From CAIWHR01 sp963726775 (GTDB lineage: Bacteria > Pseudomonadota > Gammaproteobacteria > Burkholderiales > Casimicrobiaceae): a stretch of 24,211 bases of DNA. Positions 1 to 7,964 of this stretch are shown here, piece after piece. The notes under the pieces were generated by a model. It was not told the DNA's origin and ran no database searches. It was given only the letters and a program-made list of their open reading frames with translations. The stretch spans positions 1 through 24,211 of the forward strand of contig CAVSDL010000003.1 in NCBI GenBank assembly GCA_963726775.1, written 5' to 3'. Each line of letters opens with the position of its first letter. Position 1 is the stretch's first letter. The position numbers and the translations under genes are program-made.

Positions 1-1172
1 CAATCTCGGCGACCACCTTCGCGCGAGCGCCAGCTTGTCCATGCGCGGCAGCGCGTGCGCGCCGGCGTCGTCGAGCAACGTGACTTCATTGTCGTCGCTG
101 CCGAACGCGTCCTGCACGCGGTTGGCGACGATCAGCGGCAGCTTCTTGCGTCGGCGCTTTTCTTCCGCATTGCGCAGGACGTCGTGGCTCTCGGCCGCGA
201 AGCCCACGCAGTAAGGTGCGTCGCGCCGGCGGCACGTTGGCCAGGATATCGACCGTCGGCTTCAGCGTAATCGTCAGCGGCTTGCCGTCCTTCTTGAGCT
301 TTTGCGACGACACGGTTTCCGGCGTGTAATCGGCGACCGCGGCGACGGCGATGAAGATGTCGCATGACGTGACGCGTTCTTCGACGGCCGCCGCCATATC
401 CGCGGCGCTCTGCACGTCGACGCGCGCCACGCCGCCGGCGCCGGCAGCGCGGTCGGGCCGCTGACCAATGTCACGGTTGCGCCGGCCTCGGCGGCCGCCT
501 GCGCGAGCGCGTAGCCCATCCGGCCCGAGCTCGAATTGGTGATGCCGCGCACCGGGTCGATCGCTCGAATGTCGGGCCGGCGGTGAGCAGCACGCGCCGG
601 CCGGCGAGCACCTTCGGCTGCCGGGCCGCGACGACCGCGGCGAAGATTTCTTCCGGCTCCCACATCCGGCCTTCGCCCGTTTCGCCGCATGCCTGGTCGC
701 CGCTGCCCGGCCCGAGGACGACGACGCCGTCGGCGACGAGTTGCGCGACGTTGCGCTGGTTCGCGGCATTCGCCCACATCTGGCGGTTCATGGCCGGGGC
801 GACGAAGAGCGCGCAATCGCGCGCCAGGGTCAGCGTCGACAAGAGGTCGTCGGCGTGGCCGTTCGCGATCTTGGCGAGGAAGTTGGCCGATGCCGGCGCG
901 ACGACGATGGCATCGGCGCCGCGGGAAAGGTCGATGTGCCCCATGCCGTTGTCGGCGCCGGACGCCCACAGGTCGGTCAGAACCGGGTTGCCGGACAGCG
1001 CCTGCATCGTGATCGGCGCGATGAATCGGCACGCTCCGGGCGTCATCACGACGTCGACCGCGACGCCGGCCTTGACGAACAGGCGCGCGAGCTCGGCCGC
1101 CTTGTACGCGGCGATGCCGCCGGTCAGGCCCAGCACGATTCGGGCGAGCGGCTTTCCTGGCGTGGTCATCAT
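1..1172 (-). pseudogene. coaBC: CoaBC (phosphopantothenoylcysteine decarboxylase / phosphopantothenate-cysteine ligase), frameshifted and 3'-truncated
   Basis: This bifunctional flavoprotein makes 4'-phosphopantetheine for coenzyme A from phosphopantothenate and cysteine. The CoaC half reads cleanly from ATG at 1172 (a second ATG lies at 1169). It shows LGLTGGIAAYKAAEL, the APAMN flavin motif, and the GPGSGDQACGETGEGRM segment with the catalytic Cys. The CoaB half is recognisable only by changing frame. After TAGPTFE the protein continues as AIDPVRGITN in another frame (shift near 564). After PTALPAP it continues as GVARVDVQSAADM (shift near 434). After PTVDILANV it continues as YCVGFAAESHDVL (shift near 225-235). 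A fourth shift lies near 21, before KVVAEI. The gene then runs off the window. Since coaBC is normally essential and all shifts lie in GC-rich runs close together, sequence error is more likely than real decay. It diverges from radC. Confidence 0.9.
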
Positions 1173-1287
1173 CCCTGCGGTCGATAGGGTACGCGTGGCG
1201 CGAAGTTTACACTGCTCCGCAGGGTCGCCGCCGCGGACGTGCCTGCGGTGCGACTCTCCGAACGTCGACGGCAACACGGGAGACACG

Positions 1288-1962
1288 ATGAGCATCCGCG
1301 ACTGGCCGCTACGGGAGCGCCCGCGTGAGCGACTGCAGGCGCACGGCGCGGCGGCGCTGTCGGATGCCGAGCTATTGGCACTGGTCGTGCGAACCGGGAT
1401 CGCCGGACGCAGCGCGCTCGATCTCGCGCGCGACGCCATCACGCGTTTCGGCGGGCTTGCGGGGCTCTTCGCCGCGCCGGCGACCGAGGTGGCGGCGGTC
1501 CGCGGCTTCGGGCCCGCGCGCTCTGCGTTGCTTGCCAGCGTCGTTGAACTGGCGCGTCGCTCGCTCGCGGAGGAGGCCGCCGCACGCGACGCGCTGGTTT
1601 CGCCGCAGGCGGTACGCGATTACCTGCGCCTGTCGCTCAACGGGCGCCCGTACGAAGTGTTCGTCGGGCTGTTCCTCGACAGCCAGAACCGCGTGCTGGC
1701 GGCCGAGGAACTGTTCCGGGGAACACTGGCGCAAACCAGCGTCTATCCGCGTGAAGTCGTGAAGGCGGCGCTCGCCCGCAACGCTGCGGCGATGATTTTC
1801 GCGCACAACCATCCCTCGGGTGTCGCGGAGCCGAGCCGCGCCGACGAGCTTTTGACCCAGGCGCTGAAACAGGCGTTGGCGCTGGTCGACATCCGCACGC
1901 TCGACCATTTCGTCGTTGCCGGCGGGCGTCTCACATCGTTCGCCGAGCGGGGTTTGCTCTGA
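1288..1962 (+). CDS. radC: RadC family protein (JAMM/MPN+ domain)
   Basis: RadC-family protein of 224 aa, the usual length. An N-terminal helix-hairpin-helix region (about residues 15-90, with GFGPARSALLASVVELARR) is followed by a JAMM metalloprotease-like domain. Its zinc-site signature HNHPSG starts at His173, with His175 and Asp186 as the further predicted metal ligands. The ATG at 1288 was chosen because GGGAG lies just upstream (1278-1282) and the family N-terminus (xIxDWPxxERPRERL) begins there; the reading frame itself stays open far upstream inside the coaBC antisense. RadC was once called a DNA repair protein, but its cellular role is unsettled. It is divergent from coaBC and precedes rpmB-rpmG, a common betaproteobacterial arrangement. 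Confidence 0.95.
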   Translation: MSIRDWPLRERPRERLQAHGAAALSDAELLALVVRTGIAGRSALDLARDAITRFGGLAGLFAAPATEVAAVRGFGPARSALLASVVELARRSLAEEAAARDALVSPQAVRDYLRLSLNGRPYEVFVGLFLDSQNRVLAAEELFRGTLAQTSVYPREVVKAALARNAAAMIFAHNHPSGVAEPSRADELLTQALKQALALVDIRTLDHFVVAGGRLTSFAERGLL

Positions 1963-2040
1963 CCCCTGCAAATGGCGGTGGCCCGATGCCGCCCGTGGCG
2001 AGGTCCTTTCACCCGTCCGGCTTGACAGAAGCATAAGCGC

Positions 2041-2070
2041 TTGAATCGGGGCCGGAAATCGGGTTACAAT
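2041..2070 (+). promoter_or_regulatory. Sigma70 promoter for rpmB-rpmG
   Basis: TTGAAT (2041-2046) and TACAAT (2065-2070) are separated by 18 bp, a near-consensus sigma70 promoter. It lies 46 bp upstream of the rpmB start, after the radC stop, so it should drive the ribosomal protein pair. A perfect TTGACA at 2022-2027 sits just upstream but has no -10 at the right distance. Confidence 0.65.
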
Positions 2071-2115
2071 ATCCAGCTTTGCATCAGCTTCATCCCGCAC
2101 ACGAAGGAGCGAGCC

Positions 2116-2352
2116 ATGGCTCGAGTCTGTCAGATCACCGGCAAGGCCCCGATGGTGGGCAACAACGTTTCGCACGCCAACAACAAGACCAAGCGGCGCT
2201 TCCTGCCCAACCTGCAGCGACGCCGGTTCTGGGTGGAGAGCGAAAACCGCTGGATCAGCCTCCGCCTGACCAACGCGGCGTTGCGGACGATCGACAAGAA
2301 CGGCATCGATGCCGTTCTGGCCGAGGTTCGCGCACGCGGCGAACGGATCTGA
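2116..2352 (+). CDS. rpmB: 50S ribosomal protein L28
   Basis: Structural protein of the large ribosomal subunit, 78 aa, essentially the length of E. coli L28. The N-terminus MARVCQITGKAP, the central NxxSHANNKTKRRFLPNLQ, RRFWVESENRW and the C-terminal GIDAVLAEVRARGE are diagnostic. It has a single cysteine, so this is the form without a zinc ribbon. The ATG at 2116 is preceded by a strong Shine-Dalgarno sequence, AAGGAG, at 2103-2108. It is followed 32 bp later by rpmG, and the two are surely cotranscribed. Confidence 0.98.
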   Translation: MARVCQITGKAPMVGNNVSHANNKTKRRFLPNLQRRRFWVESENRWISLRLTNAALRTIDKNGIDAVLAEVRARGERI

Positions 2353-2384
2353 CACCCCGGGTCTGACCTTCAAGGAACCCGATC

Positions 2385-2540
2385 ATGCGCGAAAAGATCA
2401 AGCTCGAATCGTCGGCCGGCACCGGCCACTTCTACACGACGTCGAAGAACAAGAAGCTGATGCCGGAGAAGATGGAGATCAAGAAGTTCGATCCCGTCGC
2501 CCGCAAGCACGTCCTGTACAAGGAAACCAAGCTGAAATGA
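2385..2540 (+). CDS. rpmG: 50S ribosomal protein L33
   Basis: Large-subunit ribosomal protein of 51 aa. It reads MREKIKLESSAGTGHFYTTS and continues through KNKKLMPEKMEIKKFDPVAR to KETKLK, the typical L33 pattern. It contains no CxxC pairs, so it is the zinc-free (C-) type. AAGGAA at 2372-2377 supplies the ribosome binding site. It is the second gene of the rpmB-rpmG operon. Transcription probably ends at the strong hairpin at 2765-2792 after crossing three REP-like palindromes. Confidence 0.98.
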   Translation: MREKIKLESSAGTGHFYTTSKNKKLMPEKMEIKKFDPVARKHVLYKETKLK

Positions 2541-2609
2541 CGAGGTTGGCGTAGCCGCGCGATTCATTTTTTCCCCCTGGGACTCGGGGCAGCGACTTGC
2601 GGCTATATC

Positions 2610-2725
2610 TCCGCGCACGCGGAGCGGGTAACCCAGCGAAACGTGGCTTCGTCCCCGCGTACGCGGGGACCCGGCGTCGTTCAATAAACGCGCGCAGAGC
2701 CGCTGGATTCCCGCGTTCGCGGGAA
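2610..2725. repeat. Cluster of three REP-like palindromes
   Basis: Three GC-rich dyads lie between rpmG and the terminator: TCCGCGCACGCGGA (2610-2623), the perfect 20-mer GTCCCCGCGTACGCGGGGAC (2651-2670), and TTCCCGCG-TT-CGCGGGAA (2708-2725) followed by CGACG. The shape and the 'cccgcgttcgcgggaacgacg' wording match the dispersed REP/RAYT-type extragenic palindromes of proteobacteria. A related copy lies upstream of uvrA. Confidence 0.7.
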
Positions 2726-2764
2726 CGACGGAGAGGACCGGACGCAGGCCCGCCGTTCGACAAC

Positions 2765-2792
2765 AAAAAGCCCGCCGGGAAGCGGGCTTTTT
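2765..2792. terminator. Bidirectional Rho-independent terminator
   Basis: AAAAAGCCCGC (2765-2775) pairs perfectly with GCGGGCTTTTT (2782-2792) around a 6-nt loop. A-tracts and T-tracts on both sides make it functional in both directions. It sits between the convergent rpmG (+) and desaturase (-) genes. Confidence 0.9.
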
Positions 2793-2814
2793 CCGGATCG
2801 CGGCGCGTTCCGTT

Positions 2815-4026
2815 CTATGCGTATCGCTTGAGCTGCAGCGAAAACTGCGCGAGCGGAACGATCCCCGAGGCTTCAGCGCGGTGGCACCAGTCCTGAAGGC
2901 GCGCGAGCAGCTGCTCGCTCGAGTCGGTCGAGCGCTCCCACAAGGCGTTCAATTCCTGGCGCATCGCGTAAATCGTCGAGAGCGCCTTGCTTCGTTCCAT
3001 GGCCTTTGCCAGCGTCGCCCGCTCGGGCTCGCGCAACGCCTTCACGGTATCGCCGGAGAGCCAGCGCTTCAGGCGTCGCATGCTGGGAACGTGGGAAAGC
3101 TCGCTGCGGCCGACGCGCTCGCGCAGCGCGACAAGCTCGGCCGCGCACGTATCCTTCAGCGTCCGCGCGTACGTCGTGACCACGGTGTAACGGTGCGTGA
3201 TTACGGCGTGGAGCGTGGCCAGATCGGGTGCCGGTTTGCCGGTGCGCGCAACGCAGAGCTTCGGTGCGACCTTGCGCACGGTGGCGAGGCGCAGCGTCTC
3301 CAGGATCCGGATGTAGGTCCAGCCCAGGTCGAATTCGTACCAGCGCGACGACAGCTTCGCCGACGTGCCGTACGCATGGTGGTTGTTGTGCAGCTCCTCG
3401 CCGCCGATGATGATGCCCCAGGGGACAATGTTGGTCGATGCGTCGGCGGAGGCGAAATTGCGATAGCCCCAGTAGTGGCCTATGCCGTTGATGATTCCGG
3501 CCGCGGTGATCGGGATCCACGCCATCTGCAGGGCCCATATCGAGAGGCCCGGGGCGCCGAACAGCAGGAGATCGACCATCAGCATCAGGCCGACGCCCTC
3601 CCACGAAAACCGCGTGTAGACGTTGCGCTCGATCCAGTCGTCGGGCGTGCCCTTCCCGTATTTGTCCAGCGTCTCCTGGTTTTTCGATTCCGCGCGGTAG
3701 AGCTCGGCGCCGCTGAAAAGGACGGCCCGGATGCCGCGCGTCTGCGGGCTGTGCGGGTCGTCCGCCGTTTCGACCTTGGCGTGATGCTTGCGATGAATCG
3801 CCGTCCATTCCTTGGTCACCATGCCGGTCGTGAGCCATAGCCAGAAGCGGAAGAAATGGCTGATGACGGGATGGAGGTCGAGCGCACGGTGCGCCGAGTG
3901 TCGATGCAGGTAGATCGTGACGCTGGCGATCGTGACGTGCGTCAGGACCAGCGCGACGACGAAGTAGCCCCACCACGGCAGCGGCGTCAGGCCGCGCGCG
4001 GCGATGGAAAGGAAATCGTAGGGCAT
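2815..4026 (-). CDS. Acyl-CoA desaturase (membrane fatty acid desaturase, DesC/delta-9 type)
   Basis: Membrane di-iron desaturase of 403 aa that should introduce a cis double bond into saturated acyl chains. All three histidine boxes are intact: HRHSAH at 41-46, HRKHH at 78-82 (followed by DDPHS), and HNNHH at 213-217, plus the extra GHYWGYRN histidine near 184. Hydrophobic segments at about 20-40, 55-70, 145-160 and 165-182 surround the boxes. After the catalytic domain (ends about 250) there is a charged, helical C-terminal extension of about 150 residues absent from minimal desaturases. The ATG at 4026 is preceded by AGGAAAA. It lies downstream of mscS on the same strand but behind a terminator, and has its own -10-like TATAAT (4093-4088). 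Confidence 0.9.
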   Translation of the reverse strand: MPYDFLSIAARGLTPLPWWGYFVVALVLTHVTIASVTIYLHRHSAHRALDLHPVISHFFRFWLWLTTGMVTKEWTAIHRKHHAKVETADDPHSPQTRGIRAVLFSGAELYRAESKNQETLDKYGKGTPDDWIERNVYTRFSWEGVGLMLMVDLLLFGAPGLSIWALQMAWIPITAAGIINGIGHYWGYRNFASADASTNIVPWGIIIGGEELHNNHHAYGTSAKLSSRWYEFDLGWTYIRILETLRLATVRKVAPKLCVARTGKPAPDLATLHAVITHRYTVVTTYARTLKDTCAAELVALRERVGRSELSHVPSMRRLKRWLSGDTVKALREPERATLAKAMERSKALSTIYAMRQELNALWERSTDSSEQLLARLQDWCHRAEASGIVPLAQFSLQLKRYA

Positions 4027-4087
4027 GGGTTTTCCTGTAATGGCCCGCCCGGAATCTCACCCGCGGGCCTTCAAATTGACGAAACCC

Positions 4088-4093
4088 ATTATA
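4088..4093 (-). promoter_or_regulatory. Possible -10 box of the desaturase promoter
   Basis: On the minus strand TATAAT occurs 62 bp upstream of the desaturase start, in the short non-coding gap after the mscS terminator. No convincing -35 lies 16-18 bp upstream; the nearest TTGACC is 24 bp away. Only the -10 element is supported. Confidence 0.4.
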
Positions 4094-4137
4094 CGCTGCA
4101 GCTGGCGGCTCCGGAGCGGTCAAATGGCAATTTTCCG

Positions 4138-4170
4138 AGAAAAAATAGGGGGTTGGTGGAGAAATCCCCC
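4138..4170 (-). terminator. Rho-independent terminator of the mscS gene
   Basis: Read on the minus strand, GGGGG (4170-4166) pairs with CCCCC (4152-4148) around a 13-nt loop and is followed by TATTTTTT. It starts 16 bp after the mscS stop codon and separates mscS from the desaturase. Confidence 0.7.
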
Positions 4171-4185
4171 GTTGTTGCCGTGGAA

Positions 4186-5499
4186 TCAGGTCGGCGAGGC
4201 GGGCCGACCCGGGTTTTCCGCTGCCGAAGGCGCAGTCGAATCCGGCGGGCCCAGGATCCGCATTTCCCGCTGCGGGAACGGGATCCTGATGCCGTGGGCA
4301 TTGAACGACCGCCAGATCGCCCGGTAGAGCGAGCTCTTGAGGTCGCCCTGCCCCTTCTCCGGATCGCCGATCCATACGCCGAGTTCGAGATCGATCCCGC
4401 TCTCGGCGAACCGGACGACGAAGGATGCGGGCGCGTTGGGCGCGCGCGTCACGCGCGGCTCGGCGAGCGCCGCCTGCTCCATGAGCTGCAGCGCGCGGTC
4501 GACGTCGCTGTCGTAGCTCACCTGCACCGGGACCGCGAGGCGAACCTCCTTGGACGTGTAGGTGTGGTTCAGCACCGTCGTCGTCACCAGCGTCTCGTTC
4601 GGCACGATCGCCTCGATGCCGTCGAGGCTGCGCACGACGACGTACCGGGACGTCACGCGCGTTACGATCCCGTAGCGGCCGTCCACAGTGATCATGTCGC
4701 CAAGGCGAATCGATCCATCGAGCAGTATCGTGAAACCGGCGATGTAGTTGCTCGCCAGCTTCTGCAGGCCGAGGCCGATTCCCACGCCCAGCGCGCCGCC
4801 GAACACGGTCAGCAGCGTGAGATCGATGCCGACAGCCTCCAGCGCGAACAGCACGCCCAGCGCCAGCAGCAGCGCGCGGATGAACTTGCCGAGAACGACC
4901 CGGACGTTGCTGTCGAGATGCGCCGCCCGCGCCAGGCGCTGCTCGAGGAGGCTCGACACCCAAAGCGTGCCGGCGATGACCAGGACGACGACGACCGCGC
5001 CCTTCAGAATCTCGAAAACGGAAACGTGCTTGCTGCCGACGGGGATTGCGATCGCGTCGAGCTCGTCGCGCAGCTCCGGCAGCACGCCGCTGAAGTAGAG
5101 CAGCACCAGACCCCACATCGTGAACGAGATCACGCGCTCGGAGGCGGGCATCCACGCCGGAGCGCCGAACAGCTCGCGCAGCGCATAAACAAGCAGCCGG
5201 ATCAATGCGAGCGCCAGCATCAAGGGAACCGCGATCGAGATGAAGAACGGCGGGCGCCAATGACGGAACGCAAGCGCCGCAACGGCGAGCAGCGCGAGCG
5301 TGGTCAGCGGCAGCAGCAGGCGGTTCATTCCGCCGAGGCCGACGCGGACCATCCCCGCGCCCGATGCCGACTTGAGGCGCACCCGGCGGTCGAGCAGCCA
5401 TCCCAAGGCGAAGCACAGGGCTACGATGGCGAGCTCGAGCCAGCCGAGCGGTGTTGAAAGCGCCGATTCGTAGCGGCTTAGGTCGATGGGAGCGAGCAC
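4186..5499 (-). CDS. Mechanosensitive ion channel family protein (MscS/YbdG-like)
   Basis: Inner-membrane channel of 437 aa, expected to gate on membrane tension. Six predicted transmembrane helices (about 17-36, 59-79, 85-108, 122-140, 163-185, 205-224) precede the pore-lining TM3, whose Gly/Ala-rich stretch GGALGVGIGLGLQ (234-246) and KLASNYIAGF are the MscS signature. The beta domain follows (DGSIRLGDMITVDGRYGIV, VPNETLVTT, about 260-310), then the alpha/beta C-terminal domain. The start is GTG at 5499 with a weak ribosome binding site. The gap to the upstream rRNA methyltransferase gene is 57 bp with no hairpin, so it may be the last gene of the purM-purN-DUF3108-rsmB run. The extra N-terminal helices place it among larger MscS relatives, not minimal MscS. 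Confidence 0.92.
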   Translation of the reverse strand: MLAPIDLSRYESALSTPLGWLELAIVALCFALGWLLDRRVRLKSASGAGMVRVGLGGMNRLLLPLTTLALLAVAALAFRHWRPPFFISIAVPLMLALALIRLLVYALRELFGAPAWMPASERVISFTMWGLVLLYFSGVLPELRDELDAIAIPVGSKHVSVFEILKGAVVVVLVIAGTLWVSSLLEQRLARAAHLDSNVRVVLGKFIRALLLALGVLFALEAVGIDLTLLTVFGGALGVGIGLGLQKLASNYIAGFTILLDGSIRLGDMITVDGRYGIVTRVTSRYVVVRSLDGIEAIVPNETLVTTTVLNHTYTSKEVRLAVPVQVSYDSDVDRALQLMEQAALAEPRVTRAPNAPASFVVRFAESGIDLELGVWIGDPEKGQGDLKSSLYRAIWRSFNAHGIRIPFPQREMRILGPPDSTAPSAAENPGRPASPT

Positions 5500-5556
5500 G
5501 ACGAAAGTCTACCGGATTTCGCGGCGTGCCTCGCGTTCACCCGCGACGAAGATGCG

Positions 5557-6810
5557 TCACTGACGCTCGAGCACGGCCGCGAAGAATCCGTCGCAACCGT
5601 GGCGATGCGGAAGCACCTTCAGCGACGCCCCGGTGTCGAGTGCTATGCCGGCACGCGCAAGTTCAGCGGCGGCGTCGCCGGCCTTGAATTGCGGATGCCC
5701 GGCCAGGAAGGCATCGACGATCGCCTCGTTCTCGTCCGGCAGCACGCTGCAGGTCGCGTAGACGAGCCGGCCTCCGGGCCTGACCAGCGTAGCGGCGGCG
5801 GCGAGAATCGCGCGCTGCTTTTGCGCAAGCTCGGCGACCGCGGCCTCGGGCTGCCGCCACTTGAGGTCTGGGTTGCGCCGCAACGTTCCGAATCCCGTGC
5901 ACGGCGCGTCCACGAGCACGCGATCGATCTTGCCGGCGAGCCGCTTGATCTTCGCATCGCGCTCGTTCGCGAGGAGTTGCGGATGGACGTTGGACAGTCC
6001 CGAGCGCGCGAGCCGCGGCTTCAGGTTGGCAAGGCGCTTGGCGATGATGTCGAACGCGTAGAGCCGGCCGTGTGAACGCATCAGCGCCCCCAGCAGCAGC
6101 GTCTTGCCGCCGGCGCCGGCGCAGAAATCGACGACCATGTCGCTGCGTTTCGGCGCGACGAGATATCCAACCAGCTGGCTGCCTTCGTCCTGCACTTCGA
6201 CCGAGCCGTCGACCAGCAGCGGATGCTTGGCGAGCTGCGGCCTCCCGGCAACACGCAACCCGAGCGGCGAGTAGGGCGTCGGTTCGGCGGCGATGCCGAA
6301 TGCCGCCAGCGCGCCGCGCGCGGCGTCACGCGTCGTCTTCATCGGATTCACGCGGAGGTCGAGAGGCGCGGGCGCCAGCAGCGCACGGGCAAGAGCCGTG
6401 CGTTCGTCGTCGCCGAACGCGTCGCCGAGGCGCATCCACAGCCAGTCGGGCAGGTCGGCGGCCACGGCCGGCTCGAGTTTGGTCGCCAGCCGCGACTTGA
6501 ACGCGCGCAGCCACACGGCGTCCGATTCCTTCAGGACGCTTTCCATTTCGCGCACGCTGTGGCCGAGTTCGCGGGTGATCGCGGCCAGCGCGAGTTTCGA
6601 CGGGTGCGTGGTCTCGGCCAGCTGTTCGAGCGAGCGCCGGCGGCGCAGGTAGGCGTACACGCCGTCGGCGACGAAAGCCCGATCGTGCTGGCCGATCGCC
6701 GGATGCCGGCGGAAGAAATGGTGGAGCAGGTTGTCGGCCGGCGTCGCGAGCGGCTGGACTTCGCCGATCGCCGCGGCCAGTCCCGCGATCTGGTTGGCCC
6801 GCAGCGTCAC
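5557..6810 (-). CDS. RsmB/NOP-family SAM-dependent RNA m5C methyltransferase
   Basis: SAM-dependent RNA cytosine-5 methyltransferase of 417 aa, related to RsmB (16S rRNA m5C967). The N-terminal third (about 1-120) is a NusB-like helical region (NLLHHFFRRHP, DRAFVADGVYAYLRRR). The Rossmann domain carries motif I VVDFCAGAGGKT (226-237), motif IV DAPCTG with Cys304, and motif VI YATCSVLPDE with Cys354; these two cysteines are the catalytic pair. I chose GTG at 6810 because it overlaps the stop of the upstream DUF3108 gene in a GTGA (6807-6810), implying translational coupling. The frame stays open to 7107 but only as antisense. Since the N-terminus diverges from classical RsmB, the exact rRNA target is uncertain. 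Confidence 0.88.
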   Translation of the reverse strand: MTLRANQIAGLAAAIGEVQPLATPADNLLHHFFRRHPAIGQHDRAFVADGVYAYLRRRRSLEQLAETTHPSKLALAAITRELGHSVREMESVLKESDAVWLRAFKSRLATKLEPAVAADLPDWLWMRLGDAFGDDERTALARALLAPAPLDLRVNPMKTTRDAARGALAAFGIAAEPTPYSPLGLRVAGRPQLAKHPLLVDGSVEVQDEGSQLVGYLVAPKRSDMVVDFCAGAGGKTLLLGALMRSHGRLYAFDIIAKRLANLKPRLARSGLSNVHPQLLANERDAKIKRLAGKIDRVLVDAPCTGFGTLRRNPDLKWRQPEAAVAELAQKQRAILAAAATLVRPGGRLVYATCSVLPDENEAIVDAFLAGHPQFKAGDAAAELARAGIALDTGASLKVLPHRHGCDGFFAAVLERQ

Positions 6811-7958
6811 TGCTGCGCCAATGTTTCGTCGACCCGGATCGAGTCCAGCAGCGCTTCGAAGGTACCGCGGGGGCCGACGTAGCGCATTTTCACCGGTATG
6901 AAATGCAGCGATGGCGCGAGCCACACGTACCCGTCCGACGAACCGTCTTCGCTCCTGCGGCGCCAGCGCTCCGTATCGATCTCGCCCTGGCCCCAGGCGA
7001 TCGTTTCGTCGCTCTCGCGCGTGACCGTATAGCGGGTCACGCGGCGGGTCGTCGCCACGCTGAACGTCGCCTGTCCTCCGGTCGGCGGCGAGAAATAGTA
7101 CTGCCACATGATCGCGAGCCAGTCGAAGGTCGGCAGCTCCAAGGCCACGGTCCGCAGGTCGTTGAGGGTTACGACGCCGGTCTCCCAGTCGAACAGCGCG
7201 ACTTCGCGCCGGTCCCGGTTGCCGCGCTCGAACGAGAATTCGTGCGGCTGCAGCCCTGCGGCGGTGATGGAGCCGCGGCTTTCCACGCGGCCCTGTCCGG
7301 GGTAGAGCAATGCGGCGAGTCCGCGCAATTCGCCGACCGTCGAAATCCGGTACTGGTTGCCCGAATGCTCGAAGCGATAGACCGCATCGCCGATCAAGAA
7401 GCCGCGCGTCCCGAGGAATCCCTTGTAGACCAGGTCCACGCGGGGCGGCAGTGTCTTGACCGGCGGTTCCGGTACGACGGCATCCGGTGACGCCTCGGCC
7501 ACCTCAACGGGCGTCGCTGGCAATTCGGGACCGGCGGCGATCGCGTCCGCGGTAGGCTCGATCGGCTCGAGTGCCTCAACCGCGGCGACCGGCGCCGGCT
7601 CGGGCGTCGCGAGCGGCATCGGCAGCGGATTTGCGCGCCGCGGCTTGGGTTTCGGCTTGGCCGCCACGACAGCAGGCTTCGGCGGCGGTGGCAGTTCGGT
7701 GATCGTCGCCTGCAGCGGCGGCGCGTCAGACGGCGACCGGGGGTCGAGCGGCCAGACCGAAAACGCCAGGTGAATCGCGACCGACGCGGCGAAGGCGAGC
7801 ACGAATCCGCGCCGCACCGGCCAGCGCACGCGCAGGTTTTCCCGGCTCGCCGGCATGCGCGTTGGCATGCCGGCAAGGGCGTCGGGCAGCGTCGAACCGG
7901 AAGGCGGTGTCACGAGGGTCGATGCCAGGGTCATGGTTGCATTCGGGGGGCGCGCCAT
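6807..7958 (-). CDS. DUF3108 domain-containing protein with TonB-like proline-rich N-terminus
   Basis: Envelope protein of 383 aa and unknown function. A cytoplasmic N-terminus of about 50 residues precedes one transmembrane helix (about 51-69, GFVLAFAASVAIHLAFSVW). A Pro/Ala/Lys-rich linker follows (about 70-175, with PPPPKPAVVAAKPKPKP), as in TonB or TolA, and then the DUF3108 domain (about 175-383) with VYKGFLGTRGFLIGDAVYRF and WLAPSLHFIPVKMRY. The C-terminal domain should be periplasmic. It starts 6 bp after purN, with GGATGA as a plausible ribosome binding site, and overlaps the methyltransferase start by 4 nt. An internal ATG nine codons in is possible but has a worse context. Any link to envelope maintenance or lipid export is inference. 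Confidence 0.85.
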   Translation of the reverse strand: MARPPNATMTLASTLVTPPSGSTLPDALAGMPTRMPASRENLRVRWPVRRGFVLAFAASVAIHLAFSVWPLDPRSPSDAPPLQATITELPPPPKPAVVAAKPKPKPRRANPLPMPLATPEPAPVAAVEALEPIEPTADAIAAGPELPATPVEVAEASPDAVVPEPPVKTLPPRVDLVYKGFLGTRGFLIGDAVYRFEHSGNQYRISTVGELRGLAALLYPGQGRVESRGSITAAGLQPHEFSFERGNRDRREVALFDWETGVVTLNDLRTVALELPTFDWLAIMWQYYFSPPTGGQATFSVATTRRVTRYTVTRESDETIAWGQGEIDTERWRRRSEDGSSDGYVWLAPSLHFIPVKMRYVGPRGTFEALLDSIRVDETLAQQ

Positions 7959-7964
7959 CGCGCG

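Noticed and set aside
2022..2027. Perfect TTGACA upstream of rpmB
   Set aside because: No -10 box lies 16-18 bp downstream; the TTGAAT/TACAAT pair at 2041-2070 is better placed.
2873..5457. Long open frames of 847 and 533 codons across the desaturase and mscS region
   Set aside because: They cover genuine conserved genes in other frames and have skewed Arg/Pro/Ala/Gln composition without motifs.
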